DNA from: Erwinia persicina NBRC 102418
Lineage (GTDB): Bacteria > Pseudomonadota > Gammaproteobacteria > Enterobacterales > Enterobacteriaceae
DNA length: 64,000 nucleotides
Direction: 5' to 3'
Assembly: GCF_001571305.1 (NCBI RefSeq)
Contig: NZ_BCTN01000012.1
Location: 94,110-158,109, forward strand
Of the stretch, positions 40,128 to 49,457 are shown in pieces; position 1 is the first letter of the stretch; each line of letters begins with the position of its first letter. Both the position numbers and the translations under genes were made by a program. Below the pieces are notes generated by a model that was not told the origin of the DNA, ran no database searches, and saw nothing but the letters and a program-made list of their open reading frames with translations.

Positions 40128-40907
40128 TTAACTCCTTACTGACGTTGTAACGTCTTCATCTAGTTTTATTCGTGCCTGTTCCAGCCAGTGATACACCGCG
40201 GCAACATCGCTGAGATGGCCCTGCGCTGCGCTGGTTCCGGCACCGACTTTAATTGAGATGCCCTCCATGGCATTGACCACGTTAAACCCTGCCTCGTCGG
40301 TCAAATCATCTCCCAGAAAGACCGGAACTCGTCCGGCAAAAGGAGGGTGCTGCATAAATTCTTCAATAGCCGCGCCTTTATTAACGCCTCGCGGCTTCAG
40401 TTCGACCACGCACTTACCCGGCTGCTGTACCAGTTCAGGGAAACGCGCCACCAGCGAGTCGGCCAGTTGCTCTACGGCCTGCTGGTGCTGGGGGGCCTGT
40501 CGGTAATGCAGGGCAAAGGCCATGCCTTTACTTTCGAGTTGAGTACCCGGCAGTACCGCCATGGCGGTGTTCAGCGCCTGGCTGAGCGCGGTCACGGTGG
40601 CGGGCTGCAGGCGAAGACGCGATATGTGCCCTTCGCTGTTGCGTCGCTCCGCGCCGTGTACACCGGCCATGGGCAATACCAGCGGAGACGCCAGCGCATC
40701 CAGTTGTTCTATCGGACGACCGGAGATCAGTGCCACGGCCCCCTCGCAGCGCTGTGCCAGCCGGTTGAGGTTATCCAGCACCTGCGCCGGAATAGAAACC
40801 TCGTCAGGGCGTGGCTTTATCGCTGCCAGGGTGCCGTCCACGTCGAAGAAAAAGGCATAACGGGTTGCCGCCAGCAGGGGGGGAACGAAATCTGTTTGGG
40901 TAGTCAC
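40128..40907 (-). CDS. otsB: OtsB, trehalose-6-phosphate phosphatase
   Basis: A 259-residue HAD-family phosphatase that produces trehalose. Catalytic motif DVDGTLA near residue 20, ISGRP, LKPRGVNKG and the acidic motif GDDLTDE are all visible. The GTG at 40907 is preceded by AGGAGGAA; the longer ORF to 41054 extends into sequence unlike the family. First gene of otsBA. Confidence 0.95.
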   Translation of the reverse strand: MTTQTDFVPPLLAATRYAFFFDVDGTLAAIKPRPDEVSIPAQVLDNLNRLAQRCEGAVALISGRPIEQLDALASPLVLPMAGVHGAERRNSEGHISRLRLQPATVTALSQALNTAMAVLPGTQLESKGMAFALHYRQAPQHQQAVEQLADSLVARFPELVQQPGKCVVELKPRGVNKGAAIEEFMQHPPFAGRVPVFLGDDLTDEAGFNVVNAMEGISIKVGAGTSAAQGHLSDVAAVYHWLEQARIKLDEDVTTSVRS

Positions 40908-41094
40908 ACATTCCTCCTGAGTAAACGATCGGGAGATGCTGCTGACAATGAGGGGGACAGCGGTCGTCTGACGAGCGGCGGTGGTGTCAGGCCTGTCGTC
41001 AGACGTAGTCGAGGGCAGCAGTATCGCGGCATCGGCCCTCAGTGCAGACAACATCAGCGTAAAGTATAGCGGGGTTTCCAGAACCTGCCAGAAA

Positions 41095-42318
41095 TCATGC
41101 GCTAACTGGCTGCTGCCACAAAGAATTCACATCAATGTCCGGCCAGCCGTTGGCCTCTTCCGGGCCGACAATATTATCTTCACAGTAGAGACTGGCGAGA
41201 TCGATAATATGCGGCGTCAGCCGCTTTCCGCTGTTCAGGGAGAAGAATACGCAGATTTTGGGTTGCAGTAAGGAGTGCTTGCCGGGTTCCGTTACCACGC
41301 CGAGCCGCCCGGAAGAGAGACGTACCAGCGATCCAACCGGATAGATCCCAACGGCCTTTACAAAGGCGTAAAGCAGTTTACGGTCGAAATGCCCGGGCCA
41401 GCTGGCCATCTGGTGCATGGCGCTGGCCGGATTCCAGCCCGCTTTATAGGGCCGGTCGGAGGTCACGGCGTCGTAGACATCACAGATAGCAGCCATGCGT
41501 GACAACAGGGAAATCGCATTAGCACGAAGCCCATGGGGATAACCGCTGCCGTTGACCTTTTCATGATGATGCATCGCCACATCCTGCAGATCATCACCGG
41601 CGCCACTCAGCCGCAGGATCTCAGCACCGGCCACCGGGTGATGCTTCATAAGATCGAACTCTTCTTCCGTCAGTTTGCCGGGCTTATTCAGGATGGCCAG
41701 CGGAATGGCCGCTTTACCGACGTCATGCAGCAGCCCTGCCATCCCTGCCCTTTTCTTCTGTGCTTCGTCCAGCTCCAGCTGATCGGCCAGCGACAGCATC
41801 AGCGCACATACCGCCACTGAGTGAAGATAGGTGTAATCATCATGGGACTTGAGACGGGCGACGGTGAGTAACGCTGCCGGATGACGGTTAAGCGAACCGG
41901 CAATATCATTGACCAGCGGGATCGTACTTTGTGCATCAATCGTCTTACCCAGACGTGCATCGCCAAACATGGCCATCACCGGGCCTTTTGCCGCGACACA
42001 AATTTTTTGTGCCTGCGCCATTTCGCTTTGCATGGTCACCGCGCTGTCCGCCGCTACAGGCGGCGGCATATACACTGCAACCGGTTCAGTTTCTGCCGCT
42101 GGCACCGGCTCTTCTGCGGTGATGCACCGCTCGGCAGCCCGCCCGCGGGACAGATCAATCCACACCTCACGCACGCCACTCTCCTGAATGGCCTGGATCT
42201 GGCGCGCCTCAGTCAGCAGCATCTCATTATGGACTAACGGGTGCTTAAGCCAGAACACGTCCAGCTTGTGTAAAAACATCCCGGTTTGCAGCTCTTGCAC
42301 TGCAATACTGATAATCAT
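41095..42318 (-). CDS. HD-GYP cyclic-di-GMP phosphodiesterase
   Basis: A 407-residue protein with an N-terminal DUF3391-type region (about 1-130, including VQELQTGMFLHKLD) and an HD-GYP domain (about 150-330). Metal-binding HD is in GLLHDVGKAAIP and the GYP motif in HHHEKVNGSGYPHGL. Such proteins break down cyclic-di-GMP, which favours motility over biofilm. The start at 42318 has GGGGGAG upstream; the ten extra upstream residues are dropped. No receiver or sensory domain is seen. It is a single gene upstream of otsBA on the same strand. Confidence 0.9.
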   Translation of the reverse strand: MIISIAVQELQTGMFLHKLDVFWLKHPLVHNEMLLTEARQIQAIQESGVREVWIDLSRGRAAERCITAEEPVPAAETEPVAVYMPPPVAADSAVTMQSEMAQAQKICVAAKGPVMAMFGDARLGKTIDAQSTIPLVNDIAGSLNRHPAALLTVARLKSHDDYTYLHSVAVCALMLSLADQLELDEAQKKRAGMAGLLHDVGKAAIPLAILNKPGKLTEEEFDLMKHHPVAGAEILRLSGAGDDLQDVAMHHHEKVNGSGYPHGLRANAISLLSRMAAICDVYDAVTSDRPYKAGWNPASAMHQMASWPGHFDRKLLYAFVKAVGIYPVGSLVRLSSGRLGVVTEPGKHSLLQPKICVFFSLNSGKRLTPHIIDLASLYCEDNIVGPEEANGWPDIDVNSLWQQPVSA

Positions 42319-42685
42319 CCGGTCTCCCCCTGACAGTATGCATTCCATTCCTTCTTACTATCGGCAGATGATTAAAAAACATGCGCCGCGGCGGCGTAAA
42401 CAGCGATGAATTATCGCAGTCTTGCTGGCATTTGTGCTCAGGATCACACCTGCAGTCTGTTCTGCAATCCCCCCGTCAGTCACACAACGCCGCCCGGGGT
42501 AGCAGGATTTACTGACAGGAATTGAATAAAAAAGACGAAAACTCACCGTCACGATAGGAGCTGTCTGGAATAGTGGAAAAATCTCTGGCGAAAGCAACAG
42601 GCGACGCGCCGATGCGCTACATTGCCTCCTTACCTGCGCTGCGGTCTCACTGCCGCACCGTTTTTACTCAGGGGAGCTGATAATA
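42319..42685. other. Intergenic region HD-GYP / DUF1275
   Basis: About 367 bases between divergent genes. A purine-rich AGGGGAGCTG lies before the DUF1275 start and GGGGGAG before the HD-GYP start. I see no other gene, clear operator or terminator. Confidence 0.4.
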
Positions 42686-43417
42686 ATGTTAGACATGATG
42701 ATAAAAAGAAAACGCGAACGCCGGCACACGGAAGATCGCTACCTGGCGCTGGTGCTGGCCACCAGCGCAGGACTTCTTAATGCGATGGCGCTGGGGGCAT
42801 TCGGCATCTTTCCGTCACATATGTCAGGAAACACGTCGCAGCTCTCCTCGGAAGTCTCCAGCGTGGATATCCGTGATATGACATTTCTGCTGGCAATGAT
42901 CGTCGCGTTTGTTATCGGCTGTATCAGCGCGCGCCTGCTGGTGATTGTCGGTATTCGCAATAATATCCGCACCATCTTCAGCCTGATCCTGCTGATGGAA
43001 GGTATGCTGCTGATGGCCATGGCGGCCTTTGAGCTGCTCTACTACTCCTCGGCCAATAACCGTGAGGCCCTCGTTTTTCTCGGATTTTTAATGGGGATCC
43101 ATAACGCCACCTCCACGCAACTTTCTAATGGCCGCGTGCGTTCCACCCATATTACCGGCACGCTGACGGATGCAGGCATTGCGCTTGGTTCTTTACTGGC
43201 CGTCCTCTTCCGCCACGATCCGTCGAAGCAGGTCACCGCCCAGCGTAAACAGTTTATCACCCACCTGGTCACCCTCTTTTCCTTCCTGACAGGAGGCATC
43301 GCGGGTTTGCTGCTGTTTAACCAGTTTGGTTTCGGGTCGATGATTGCCGTCGGCGCCTTTCTGGCGATCATCGCCATCGGTGCCGTGGTGCTTACCGTGA
43401 ACCTGGCACGCAGCTAG
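42686..43417 (+). CDS. DUF1275 (YoaK-family) membrane protein
   Basis: A 243-residue inner membrane protein with about six to seven hydrophobic helices and a basic, charged N terminus (KRKRERRHTEDRY). The two family motifs FPSHMSGNTSQL and RSTHITGTLTD are visible, as in other DUF1275 proteins. Function unknown. Nearby ATG codons at 42686, 42695 and 42698 leave the exact start uncertain by a few residues. Confidence 0.88.
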   Translation: MLDMMIKRKRERRHTEDRYLALVLATSAGLLNAMALGAFGIFPSHMSGNTSQLSSEVSSVDIRDMTFLLAMIVAFVIGCISARLLVIVGIRNNIRTIFSLILLMEGMLLMAMAAFELLYYSSANNREALVFLGFLMGIHNATSTQLSNGRVRSTHITGTLTDAGIALGSLLAVLFRHDPSKQVTAQRKQFITHLVTLFSFLTGGIAGLLLFNQFGFGSMIAVGAFLAIIAIGAVVLTVNLARS

Positions 43418-43540
43418 TCCTGCCATTTACATTCCCCCCTTCTGGCGCGGCTCTTTTCAGAGCTGCGTCATAAAATAACAATTTGATCTGACCCGGCGTG
43501 ATATTTTCGTTGCGTCAGCAAACCCGCTCAATAACTATAG

Positions 43541-43554
43541 GTAGAACGTTCTAC
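43541..43554. promoter_or_regulatory. LacI-family operator 1 upstream of PTS gene
   Basis: GTAGAACGTTCTAC is a perfect 14-base palindrome with a central CG, the hallmark of LacI-family sites. It lies 67 bases before the PTS start. Confidence 0.75.
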
Positions 43555-43567
43555 TAAAACGTTCTAC
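43554..43567. promoter_or_regulatory. LacI-family operator 2 upstream of PTS gene
   Basis: CTAAAACGTTCTAC shares the right half of operator 1 exactly and the left half at five of seven bases. The centres are 13 bases apart. The left half AAAACG resembles the MalI operator half site I recall from E. coli. Confidence 0.65.
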
Positions 43568-43620
43568 TTAAATAATACCTGCCCCATTACTCTTAAAACT
43601 CTGTCCCAGCGGGAGACACT

Positions 43621-45120
43621 ATGCGTTTTTTTACCGGGTTCTTTAAATCGCTTTCCAGATTATCAATGATAGGCCGTGCGCTGATGTTGCCCATCTCACT
43701 GCTGCCTGCGGCCGGGCTGCTATTGGCGTTCGGGGATAAGTTTCATCTGCCCCTGATGATGAATGCAGGGGGAGTGATCTTTGATAACCTGCCGCTGCTT
43801 TTTGCCGTTGGCTCTGCCGTCGGTCTGGCGTCTGAATCCGGGATTGCGGCCCTGGCCGCTACCGTGTCCGTCCTGATCACCAATATGACCATCGGCACCG
43901 TGATGCAAATCACCCCGGAAATGGCCGCCAGCGGTGGGAAATACGCGATGGTCATCGGCATTCCCACCTTACAGATGGGCGTGTTCGGCGGGCTGATTTG
44001 CGGGGTGCTGGCGGCCTGGTGCTATAACCGTTTCCATACGCTGCAACTGCCTGAGTTTCTCGGTTTCTTTTCCGGTAAACGCTTCGTCGCCATTGCCACC
44101 GCCTTCCTTTCTTTCCTGCTTGGGCTGGTGCTGCCGCACATCTGGCAGCATATTCAGGCTGGCATTGATGCGCTGTCCGTGGTGGTTAACGGGGATAACC
44201 AGGCGCTGTCGACCTTTATTTTTGGTCTGGTCGAGCGTGCGCTGATCCCTCTTGGGCTGCATCACATCTGGTATCCCTCTTTCTGGTACTCCTTCGGCGA
44301 CTACACCACCCAGGCCGGACAGGTTATTCACGGCGATCAGACCATCTGGTTCAAAATGCTGGAAGAAGGGACCAAATCCTTTAGCAGCAATACCTATCAG
44401 AACGCCGGTAAGTTTATGCAGGGGGAGTTCCCGCTGATGCTCTTCGCCCTGCCAGCCGCCTGTCTGGCGATGTACCATGAAGCCAACACCAAAAACAAAA
44501 AAATCGCTTCAGGTATCCTGTTTTCGGCGGCGCTGACCTGCTTCCTGACCGGGATCACGGAGCCGGTAGAGTTCACCTTTATCTTTGTGGCACCGATACT
44601 GTATGTCTTCAACGCCATTATGGCGGGCCTCTCCTATATGTGCATGTACCTGCTGGACGCACATATTGCCAAGTCATTCTCTGCCGGTCTGATCGACTAC
44701 ATTTCATTCGGCATCCTGCCGTCCTTTAATGGCTTCCAGACTCACTATCTCAGCGCGGTGATCGTCGGCGTTCCGATGGCAGCCATCTACTACGTGGTGT
44801 TTCGCTTTGTGATCCGCCGCTTTGACGTCAAAACACCGGGGCGGACGGACATCACGGCGAATGCCGGCGACAAAAGTGATGCGGAGCTGGCCACTGAGAT
44901 CACCGGCCTGCTGGGGGGCAGTAAAAATATCAGCAACGTCGGAGCCTGCATCACCCGCCTGCGTCTGGAAGTGGAAGACAGCGAGCTGGTAGATAAAGAC
45001 GGGCTTTACCATCTCGGCGCACGCGGAGTGGTCTTTGTCGGGGATAACGGCATCCAGATTATCTTCGGTGCCCGGGCACAGTTTATTGCGCAACAGATGG
45101 CCCCCGTGACCGGGCGTTAA
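43621..45120 (+). CDS. PTS EIICB permease, glucose/maltose superfamily (MalX-like)
   Basis: A 499-residue membrane permease of the glucose PTS superfamily. The EIIC domain (about 1-400) has the sugar-binding segments GLHHIWYPSFWY and LTGITEPVEFTFIFVAP. A linker leads to EIIB (about 420-499) with the phosphorylated cysteine C443 in NVGACITRLRLEVED. There is no EIIA domain, so it must use an EIIA such as Crr encoded elsewhere. Adjacent to a MalI-like repressor and tandem LacI-type operators. The sugar is unknown; maltose or another glucoside fits best. Confidence 0.9.
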   Translation: MRFFTGFFKSLSRLSMIGRALMLPISLLPAAGLLLAFGDKFHLPLMMNAGGVIFDNLPLLFAVGSAVGLASESGIAALAATVSVLITNMTIGTVMQITPEMAASGGKYAMVIGIPTLQMGVFGGLICGVLAAWCYNRFHTLQLPEFLGFFSGKRFVAIATAFLSFLLGLVLPHIWQHIQAGIDALSVVVNGDNQALSTFIFGLVERALIPLGLHHIWYPSFWYSFGDYTTQAGQVIHGDQTIWFKMLEEGTKSFSSNTYQNAGKFMQGEFPLMLFALPAACLAMYHEANTKNKKIASGILFSAALTCFLTGITEPVEFTFIFVAPILYVFNAIMAGLSYMCMYLLDAHIAKSFSAGLIDYISFGILPSFNGFQTHYLSAVIVGVPMAAIYYVVFRFVIRRFDVKTPGRTDITANAGDKSDAELATEITGLLGGSKNISNVGACITRLRLEVEDSELVDKDGLYHLGARGVVFVGDNGIQIIFGARAQFIAQQMAPVTGR

Positions 45121-45132
45121 CTGGCACAAATT

Positions 45133-45167
45133 ATCGTCTCCTGTATGCTACGGGAGACGATTTTTTT
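45133..45167 (+). terminator. Terminator between PTS gene and its repressor
   Basis: ATCGTCTCC pairs with GGGAGACGAT around a ten-base loop and is followed by seven T. It lies 12 bases after the PTS stop and ends 12 bases before the repressor ATG. Confidence 0.85.
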
Positions 45168-45179
45168 ACAGGGAATACA

Positions 45180-46196
45180 ATGAAGAAGGTCAGTATTGTT
45201 GATGTGGCAAAACTCGCCGGCGTTTCCGTTTCTACCGTCTCGCTGGTGCTGCGTCAAAAAGGGAAGATCTCAACGCAGACCATTGAAAAGGTCCAGGCCG
45301 CCATCACTGAACTCGGCTACGTGCATAACGTGGCCGCGGCTAATCTGCGCGCAAGCACTTCTAATCTGATCGGTCTGATTGTCCGTGACTTCAGCGACAC
45401 CTTTAACCTGAGAGTGATCACCAGCATTGTGCAGGCGCTGGAGCAGCAGGGTTATATGGTGTTTCTGGCCCATCCCCAGGATGATGAGGCGCGGCTGGAA
45501 CAGTGTCTGCTCTCTTTTACCCGCCAGGGGGTGGCCGGGGTGATCTACCTGACCAGCAGCACCACCCGGCAAACGCTACCTGGAGCGGTTAGACACTGCA
45601 CGCTGCCGCTGGTAACCGTTTCGCAGGCGATGATCGAAGGGCAGTATGATCTGGTGATGCGCGACAACCGGCAGGCCGCTGCGCAGGCGACCCGCTACCT
45701 GATCGAACGTGGCCACCGTAATATTGCTTATATCGGCGGTGAGGAAAACGGTCTGATCCGCGACCAGCGGCTGGCGGGCTATCGTATGGCCCTGCAGCAT
45801 TATGGTCTGGTCTATAAGGAAGAGTTCACGCCCGCCTGCCTGGAGGAGACGGACGCAGCACGCCTGGCGACCCGGCGACTGCTGGAAAGCAATAACAAGA
45901 TCACCGCCCTGCTGTGCCACTCTTCCCATGCGATCATTGGCTGCCTGAACGGTATTCATCAGGTAGGCCGTACCGTGGGGAAAGATGTGTTTCTGACGCA
46001 GCAGGTCTCCCTGCTGGGCTTCGAAGATATGTTACAGATCAACCTCAGCTCCCCTTCCTTTACCTATGTTTCGTCAGCCAGTGATGAAACCGGCCGCCAG
46101 GCTGCCGCCCTGATCCTGCGAAAAATCGGGCAGAACACGCTGCCGCCTCAACGCATTGTGGTGTCCGGTGAACTGGTGCTGCGGGAGTCCGGCTAG
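45180..46196 (+). CDS. LacI-family repressor, MalI-like
   Basis: A 338-residue regulator. An N-terminal helix-turn-helix (VSIVDVAKLAGVSVSTVSLV) and hinge helix are followed by a periplasmic-binding-protein-like effector domain (about 60-338). The phrase LIGLIVRDFSDTFN and the QQVSLLGFED segment resemble MalI. Its likely targets are the tandem palindromes at 43541-43567. CAGGGA precedes the ATG. There is a terminator just upstream, so expression needs read-through or an unseen internal promoter. It converges on the six-TM gene with 4 bases between. Confidence 0.9.
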   Translation: MKKVSIVDVAKLAGVSVSTVSLVLRQKGKISTQTIEKVQAAITELGYVHNVAAANLRASTSNLIGLIVRDFSDTFNLRVITSIVQALEQQGYMVFLAHPQDDEARLEQCLLSFTRQGVAGVIYLTSSTTRQTLPGAVRHCTLPLVTVSQAMIEGQYDLVMRDNRQAAAQATRYLIERGHRNIAYIGGEENGLIRDQRLAGYRMALQHYGLVYKEEFTPACLEETDAARLATRRLLESNNKITALLCHSSHAIIGCLNGIHQVGRTVGKDVFLTQQVSLLGFEDMLQINLSSPSFTYVSSASDETGRQAAALILRKIGQNTLPPQRIVVSGELVLRESG

Positions 46197-46200
46197 TGGC

Positions 46201-47103
46201 TTACAGCCGCCCGGTATTCACCCGTTTGCCAATATCCTTCAGCTGAGAGTACTTCTCCAGCAGCTGCGGGCCATCGTCCAGACTCATGGCAAACATCCAC
46301 ATATAGGTCATTACCGAATAGATATGACCCGCGTCGGTCCCGCCGCTACGGGCCATATGCATCAGGGTAAGACCAAACAGCAGTGCCACCATCACGCCAA
46401 TAGACAGATAGCCCAGCGCTTCGCGATCGGACAGGCGGATGCGCAGCCCTGCCAGCACGCGGTAGTGTCGGATCAGTGAAGGGGTGTTGGCATGGCTGAC
46501 AAAACGCACTTCCCGCTCCAGGCGGTTATTCAGCCGTCCAAACAGACGCTCATTTTTATCCGTATAGCTGCGCAGGAAAAATGAGAAAAACAGCAGAATG
46601 ACCAGGCAGGCCACCCCCGTCCAGAATTCAATCACCAGCAGCATCACCGCCGCCCCGCTGATTGACGCCACGCTGGTGATCAGTACCGGCAGGTGTTTTT
46701 CAAAGAAGTCGACGAATTCACGCGACAGCGCCACGCGCGCCGCAATAGTGGAATGGGTGTGCCGATCTTCACGCTGCTGCAGGATCACCGGCACCGCCAG
46801 TTCAGCATAGATCCGCGCAAAGGTTCGGGTATCCACACTGCGCCTGGCCGCCCCGATGGTCCACATCACCATCACCATGACGGCATACAGCAGCGCGTGC
46901 AGTGGCTGGGCATTCAGCGTGGCATTGATGGCAAAACCCGCCAGCAGCGGATAAAGCAGATAGGTCACATTCTCAGCCACCACCAGCAGTAAGGTGATCA
47001 TCAGTTTTCGACTGTGGCGGCGACCCAGACTTTTCAGGGTAGCGGCGGCGCTGCCGGAAACCGCGACGGTTTCCGGTAATTTACAGGTTTGCATGGAGCT
47101 CAT
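46201..47103 (-). CDS. ABC-type six-transmembrane domain protein without ATPase
   Basis: A 300-residue membrane protein with about six hydrophobic segments in the arrangement of an ABC exporter transmembrane domain, with long cytoplasmic extensions (for example FARIYAELAVPVILQQRED). No nucleotide-binding domain, Walker motif or neighbouring ATPase gene is present. Proteins annotated as six-TM ABC-like occur in other enterics; function is unknown. It is divergent from a TetR gene with two palindromic operators between them, so it is very probably the regulated target. The start could be 47103 or 47094. Confidence 0.75.
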   Translation of the reverse strand: MSSMQTCKLPETVAVSGSAAATLKSLGRRHSRKLMITLLLVVAENVTYLLYPLLAGFAINATLNAQPLHALLYAVMVMVMWTIGAARRSVDTRTFARIYAELAVPVILQQREDRHTHSTIAARVALSREFVDFFEKHLPVLITSVASISGAAVMLLVIEFWTGVACLVILLFFSFFLRSYTDKNERLFGRLNNRLEREVRFVSHANTPSLIRHYRVLAGLRIRLSDREALGYLSIGVMVALLFGLTLMHMARSGGTDAGHIYSVMTYMWMFAMSLDDGPQLLEKYSQLKDIGKRVNTGRL

Positions 47104-47120
47104 TTCTGGGTAGGATTATG

Positions 47121-47138
47121 TTTGAGCGGTTGCTCAAA
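47121..47138. promoter_or_regulatory. TetR operator A
   Basis: TTTGAGCGGTTGCTCAAA has perfect seven-base arms TTTGAGC/GCTCAAA around a four-base centre. It lies 18 bases before the six-TM start. Confidence 0.82.
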
Positions 47139-47154
47139 ACTGAAATCAAGTCTA

Positions 47155-47172
47155 TTTGAGCGCTTGCTCAAA
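47155..47172. promoter_or_regulatory. TetR operator B
   Basis: TTTGAGCGCTTGCTCAAA has the same arms as operator A; centres are 34 bases apart. It lies 19 bases before the TetR start. Confidence 0.82.
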
Positions 47173-47190
47173 GTCAATGCAGGGTCAATG

Positions 47191-47781
47191 ATGAAAGAGT
47201 CCCGGGAAGCACTGAAAGCCCGAATTCTGCAGGGTGCGATTGCGCTGTTTATGGAAAAAGGCATTGAAAAAGTGACCACGCGCGAACTGACCGAACACGT
47301 CGGCATCTCACGCAGCCACATTTATCACTATTTCCGCGACTGGGAAATGCTGTGTAAAGAAGCAATGACGCTCTACCTACAGCAGGATCGGGAGGATTTT
47401 GCCGCCGGCATCACCGGCCTGACGGCTGAACAGCGGCTGACCGCCTTTGTCGCCGGCTATCTGCCTGCCGCAGCCGATGCCGCCTGGCAGCTTTACAGTT
47501 CGCTGTGGCAGTTGGCCATTCACGATGAGGAGTGGGCCGCGATCGCCCAGTCAATGATGGAACAGTGGCACCGCCTGCTGGGTAGCATTATCCGTCAGGG
47601 CATTGCGGATCAGGCCTTTTTCAGCCCGGCACCAGAACGGGTGACACGCCAGTTGAGCGCCATGCTGAATGGCTATGCCGATCAGCTGATTGTCTCCCCC
47701 AACCAAGAGGCACATCAGGCGGTGATGCAGGATATTGAAGCCTTTATCACTCTGGCCCTCAGAACGGAACCGAGCCGTTAG
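47191..47781 (+). CDS. TetR/AcrR-family repressor
   Basis: A 196-residue regulator. The N-terminal helix-turn-helix is seen as KVTTRELTEHVGISRSHIYHYF (motif key residues TTREL, GISRSHIYHYF), and the rest is a helical ligand-binding domain. The start at 47191 is chosen because AGGG precedes it and the family usually begins 10-15 residues before the motif; the ORF upstream crosses both operators. It should control itself and the divergent six-TM gene through the two 18-base palindromes. Confidence 0.9.
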   Translation: MKESREALKARILQGAIALFMEKGIEKVTTRELTEHVGISRSHIYHYFRDWEMLCKEAMTLYLQQDREDFAAGITGLTAEQRLTAFVAGYLPAAADAAWQLYSSLWQLAIHDEEWAAIAQSMMEQWHRLLGSIIRQGIADQAFFSPAPERVTRQLSAMLNGYADQLIVSPNQEAHQAVMQDIEAFITLALRTEPSR

Positions 47782-47857
47782 CGCTCAATGCGCTAACCCG
47801 CTCCGCGTGCCGTTCGCTATACTCGCGTTGTTGCCACTCCCCATTTGAGGAAAAACT

Positions 47858-48160
47858 GTGATCAAATTCAGCGTACTTTACCCGCGTCAGCCGGGTGCCC
47901 ATTTCGACCATGATTATTATCGCGACGTTCACCTGCCACTGATCAAAGCGCGTATGGGTTCCGCCTGCCTGCAGTATGAAATTGATACGCCGCTCGACAG
48001 CAATATGCCGTTTATCGCCGCCTGCCATATTTACTGCCCGGACAAGGCGACATTTGACAAAGTGATAGCAGAACATGGCGCAGAGTTTATGGCGGATGTG
48101 GCTAACTTTACTAACGTGGAGTCGCAGAAGCTGGTATCTGAGGTGTTACGCGTCAATTAA
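47858..48160 (+). CDS. EthD-family small protein
   Basis: A 100-residue dimeric alpha/beta-barrel family protein (EthD/YgiN-like fold). IKFSVLYPRQPGAHFDHDYYRDVHLPLIK is the family signature; it spans the first 30 residues. TTTGAGGAAAAAC precedes the ATG. Relatives help degrade ethers or act on small aromatics, but many have no known role. It follows the TetR gene by 76 bases and may be in the same transcript. Confidence 0.85.
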   Translation: MIKFSVLYPRQPGAHFDHDYYRDVHLPLIKARMGSACLQYEIDTPLDSNMPFIAACHIYCPDKATFDKVIAEHGAEFMADVANFTNVESQKLVSEVLRVN

Positions 48161-48243
48161 CCGGACGGGCAGCGCGCTGTTAACCGCAGCGACCCGTCGG
48201 AATGTCTGCAGGCTGGCCGGGGACACCGACCCGCCTGCAACGG

Positions 48244-49224
48244 TCAGGAAAGGATGTTTTTCTCGGCCAGATCCAGAGCGAAATAGCTGAAAATGATATC
48301 GGCTCCGGCCCGTTTAATCGACCCCAGGCTTTCCAGCGCGACGTCGATCTCGCTGATGGCTCCCGCCTGCGCGCCAAATTTAATCATCGCATACTCCCCG
48401 CTCACCTGATAGGCCGCCAGCGGCAGCTGGGTGCGCTCACGCACGTCACGGAGAATGTCCAGATAGGCTCCCGCTGGTTTCACCATCAGCGCATCAGCGC
48501 CTTCCGCTTCGTCGATCAGCGACTCACGAATGGCTTCGCGGCGGTTCATCGGGTTCATCTGGTACGTTTTACGATCGCCCTTCAGCGAAGTGCCAGCCGC
48601 TTCACGGAACGGGCCATAGAAAGAGGAGGCAAACTTGGTGGAATACGACATGATCGCCGTATCGGTAAACCCTGCGCCATCGAGAGCGTGACGGATCGCC
48701 GCGACCTGACCATCCATCGCCGCTGATGGCGCAATAAAGTCTGCCCCTGCGGCAGCGGCCACCACGGCCTGACGACCAAGGTTAATCAGCGTGGCATCAT
48801 TGTCCACGCCGTGGTCGTGCAGCACGCCACAGTGGCCGTGGCTGGTATATTCACAGAAACAGGTATCGGACATCACAATCATTTCCGGCACGGTTTCTTT
48901 GCAGATACGCGACATGCGCGCCACCAGGCCGTTCTCGTTCCAGGTATCACTGCCGTCCGCATCGGTATGGTGCGATATCCCAAAGGTCATCACCGACCGC
49001 ACGCCCGCCCTGGCAATGCGCTCAATTTCATACGCCAGGCGTTTTTCAGGAATACGCATCACGCCCGGCATGGCGGCGATAGGCTTATAGTCATCAAGCC
49101 CTTCCTCAACAAAGATCGGCAGAGCCAGATCGTTCAGGCTGAGGGTACTTTCCTGAAACAGGGAACGAAGAGATGCAGACTGACGCAGGCGTCGTGGGCG
49201 CTGGACTGGAGAATAGCTGGACAA
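48244..49224 (-). CDS. hemB: HemB, porphobilinogen synthase
   Basis: A 326-residue enzyme that condenses two 5-aminolevulinate molecules to porphobilinogen in heme synthesis. The zinc cysteines are in [16 protein letters not shown], and the two catalytic lysines in [12 protein letters not shown] and [11 protein letters not shown]. The allosteric magnesium region near ISEID is also present. Single gene, divergent from the FMN reductase and convergent with the EthD gene. Confidence 0.97.
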   Translation of the reverse strand: MSSYSPVQRPRRLRQSASLRSLFQESTLSLNDLALPIFVEEGLDDYKPIAAMPGVMRIPEKRLAYEIERIARAGVRSVMTFGISHHTDADGSDTWNENGLVARMSRICKETVPEMIVMSDTCFCEYTSHGHCGVLHDHGVDNDATLINLGRQAVVAAAAGADFIAPSAAMDGQVAAIRHALDGAGFTDTAIMSYSTKFASSFYGPFREAAGTSLKGDRKTYQMNPMNRREAIRESLIDEAEGADALMVKPAGAYLDILRDVRERTQLPLAAYQVSGEYAMIKFGAQAGAISEIDVALESLGSIKRAGADIIFSYFALDLAEKNILS

Positions 49225-49457
49225 AACAACCTCTGTTTAGCGGGTCATACACTGGTCAACGGCACCGGTGATGATAAACATGAATAGTGCGCTAACAGTA
49301 TACCTCCGGGCGCAGGATGACAATGCCTGTGCAAAACCGGTAGCGATCCCCGGCACAGAATGATTCATTTTTAGGGGTTGCTCGCACAGGAGTGACTTGA
49401 AAGCGCAACGCAGATAGCGCTTTATAAAGGAGACTTTTTCTCTATTAGGAAATCCCC

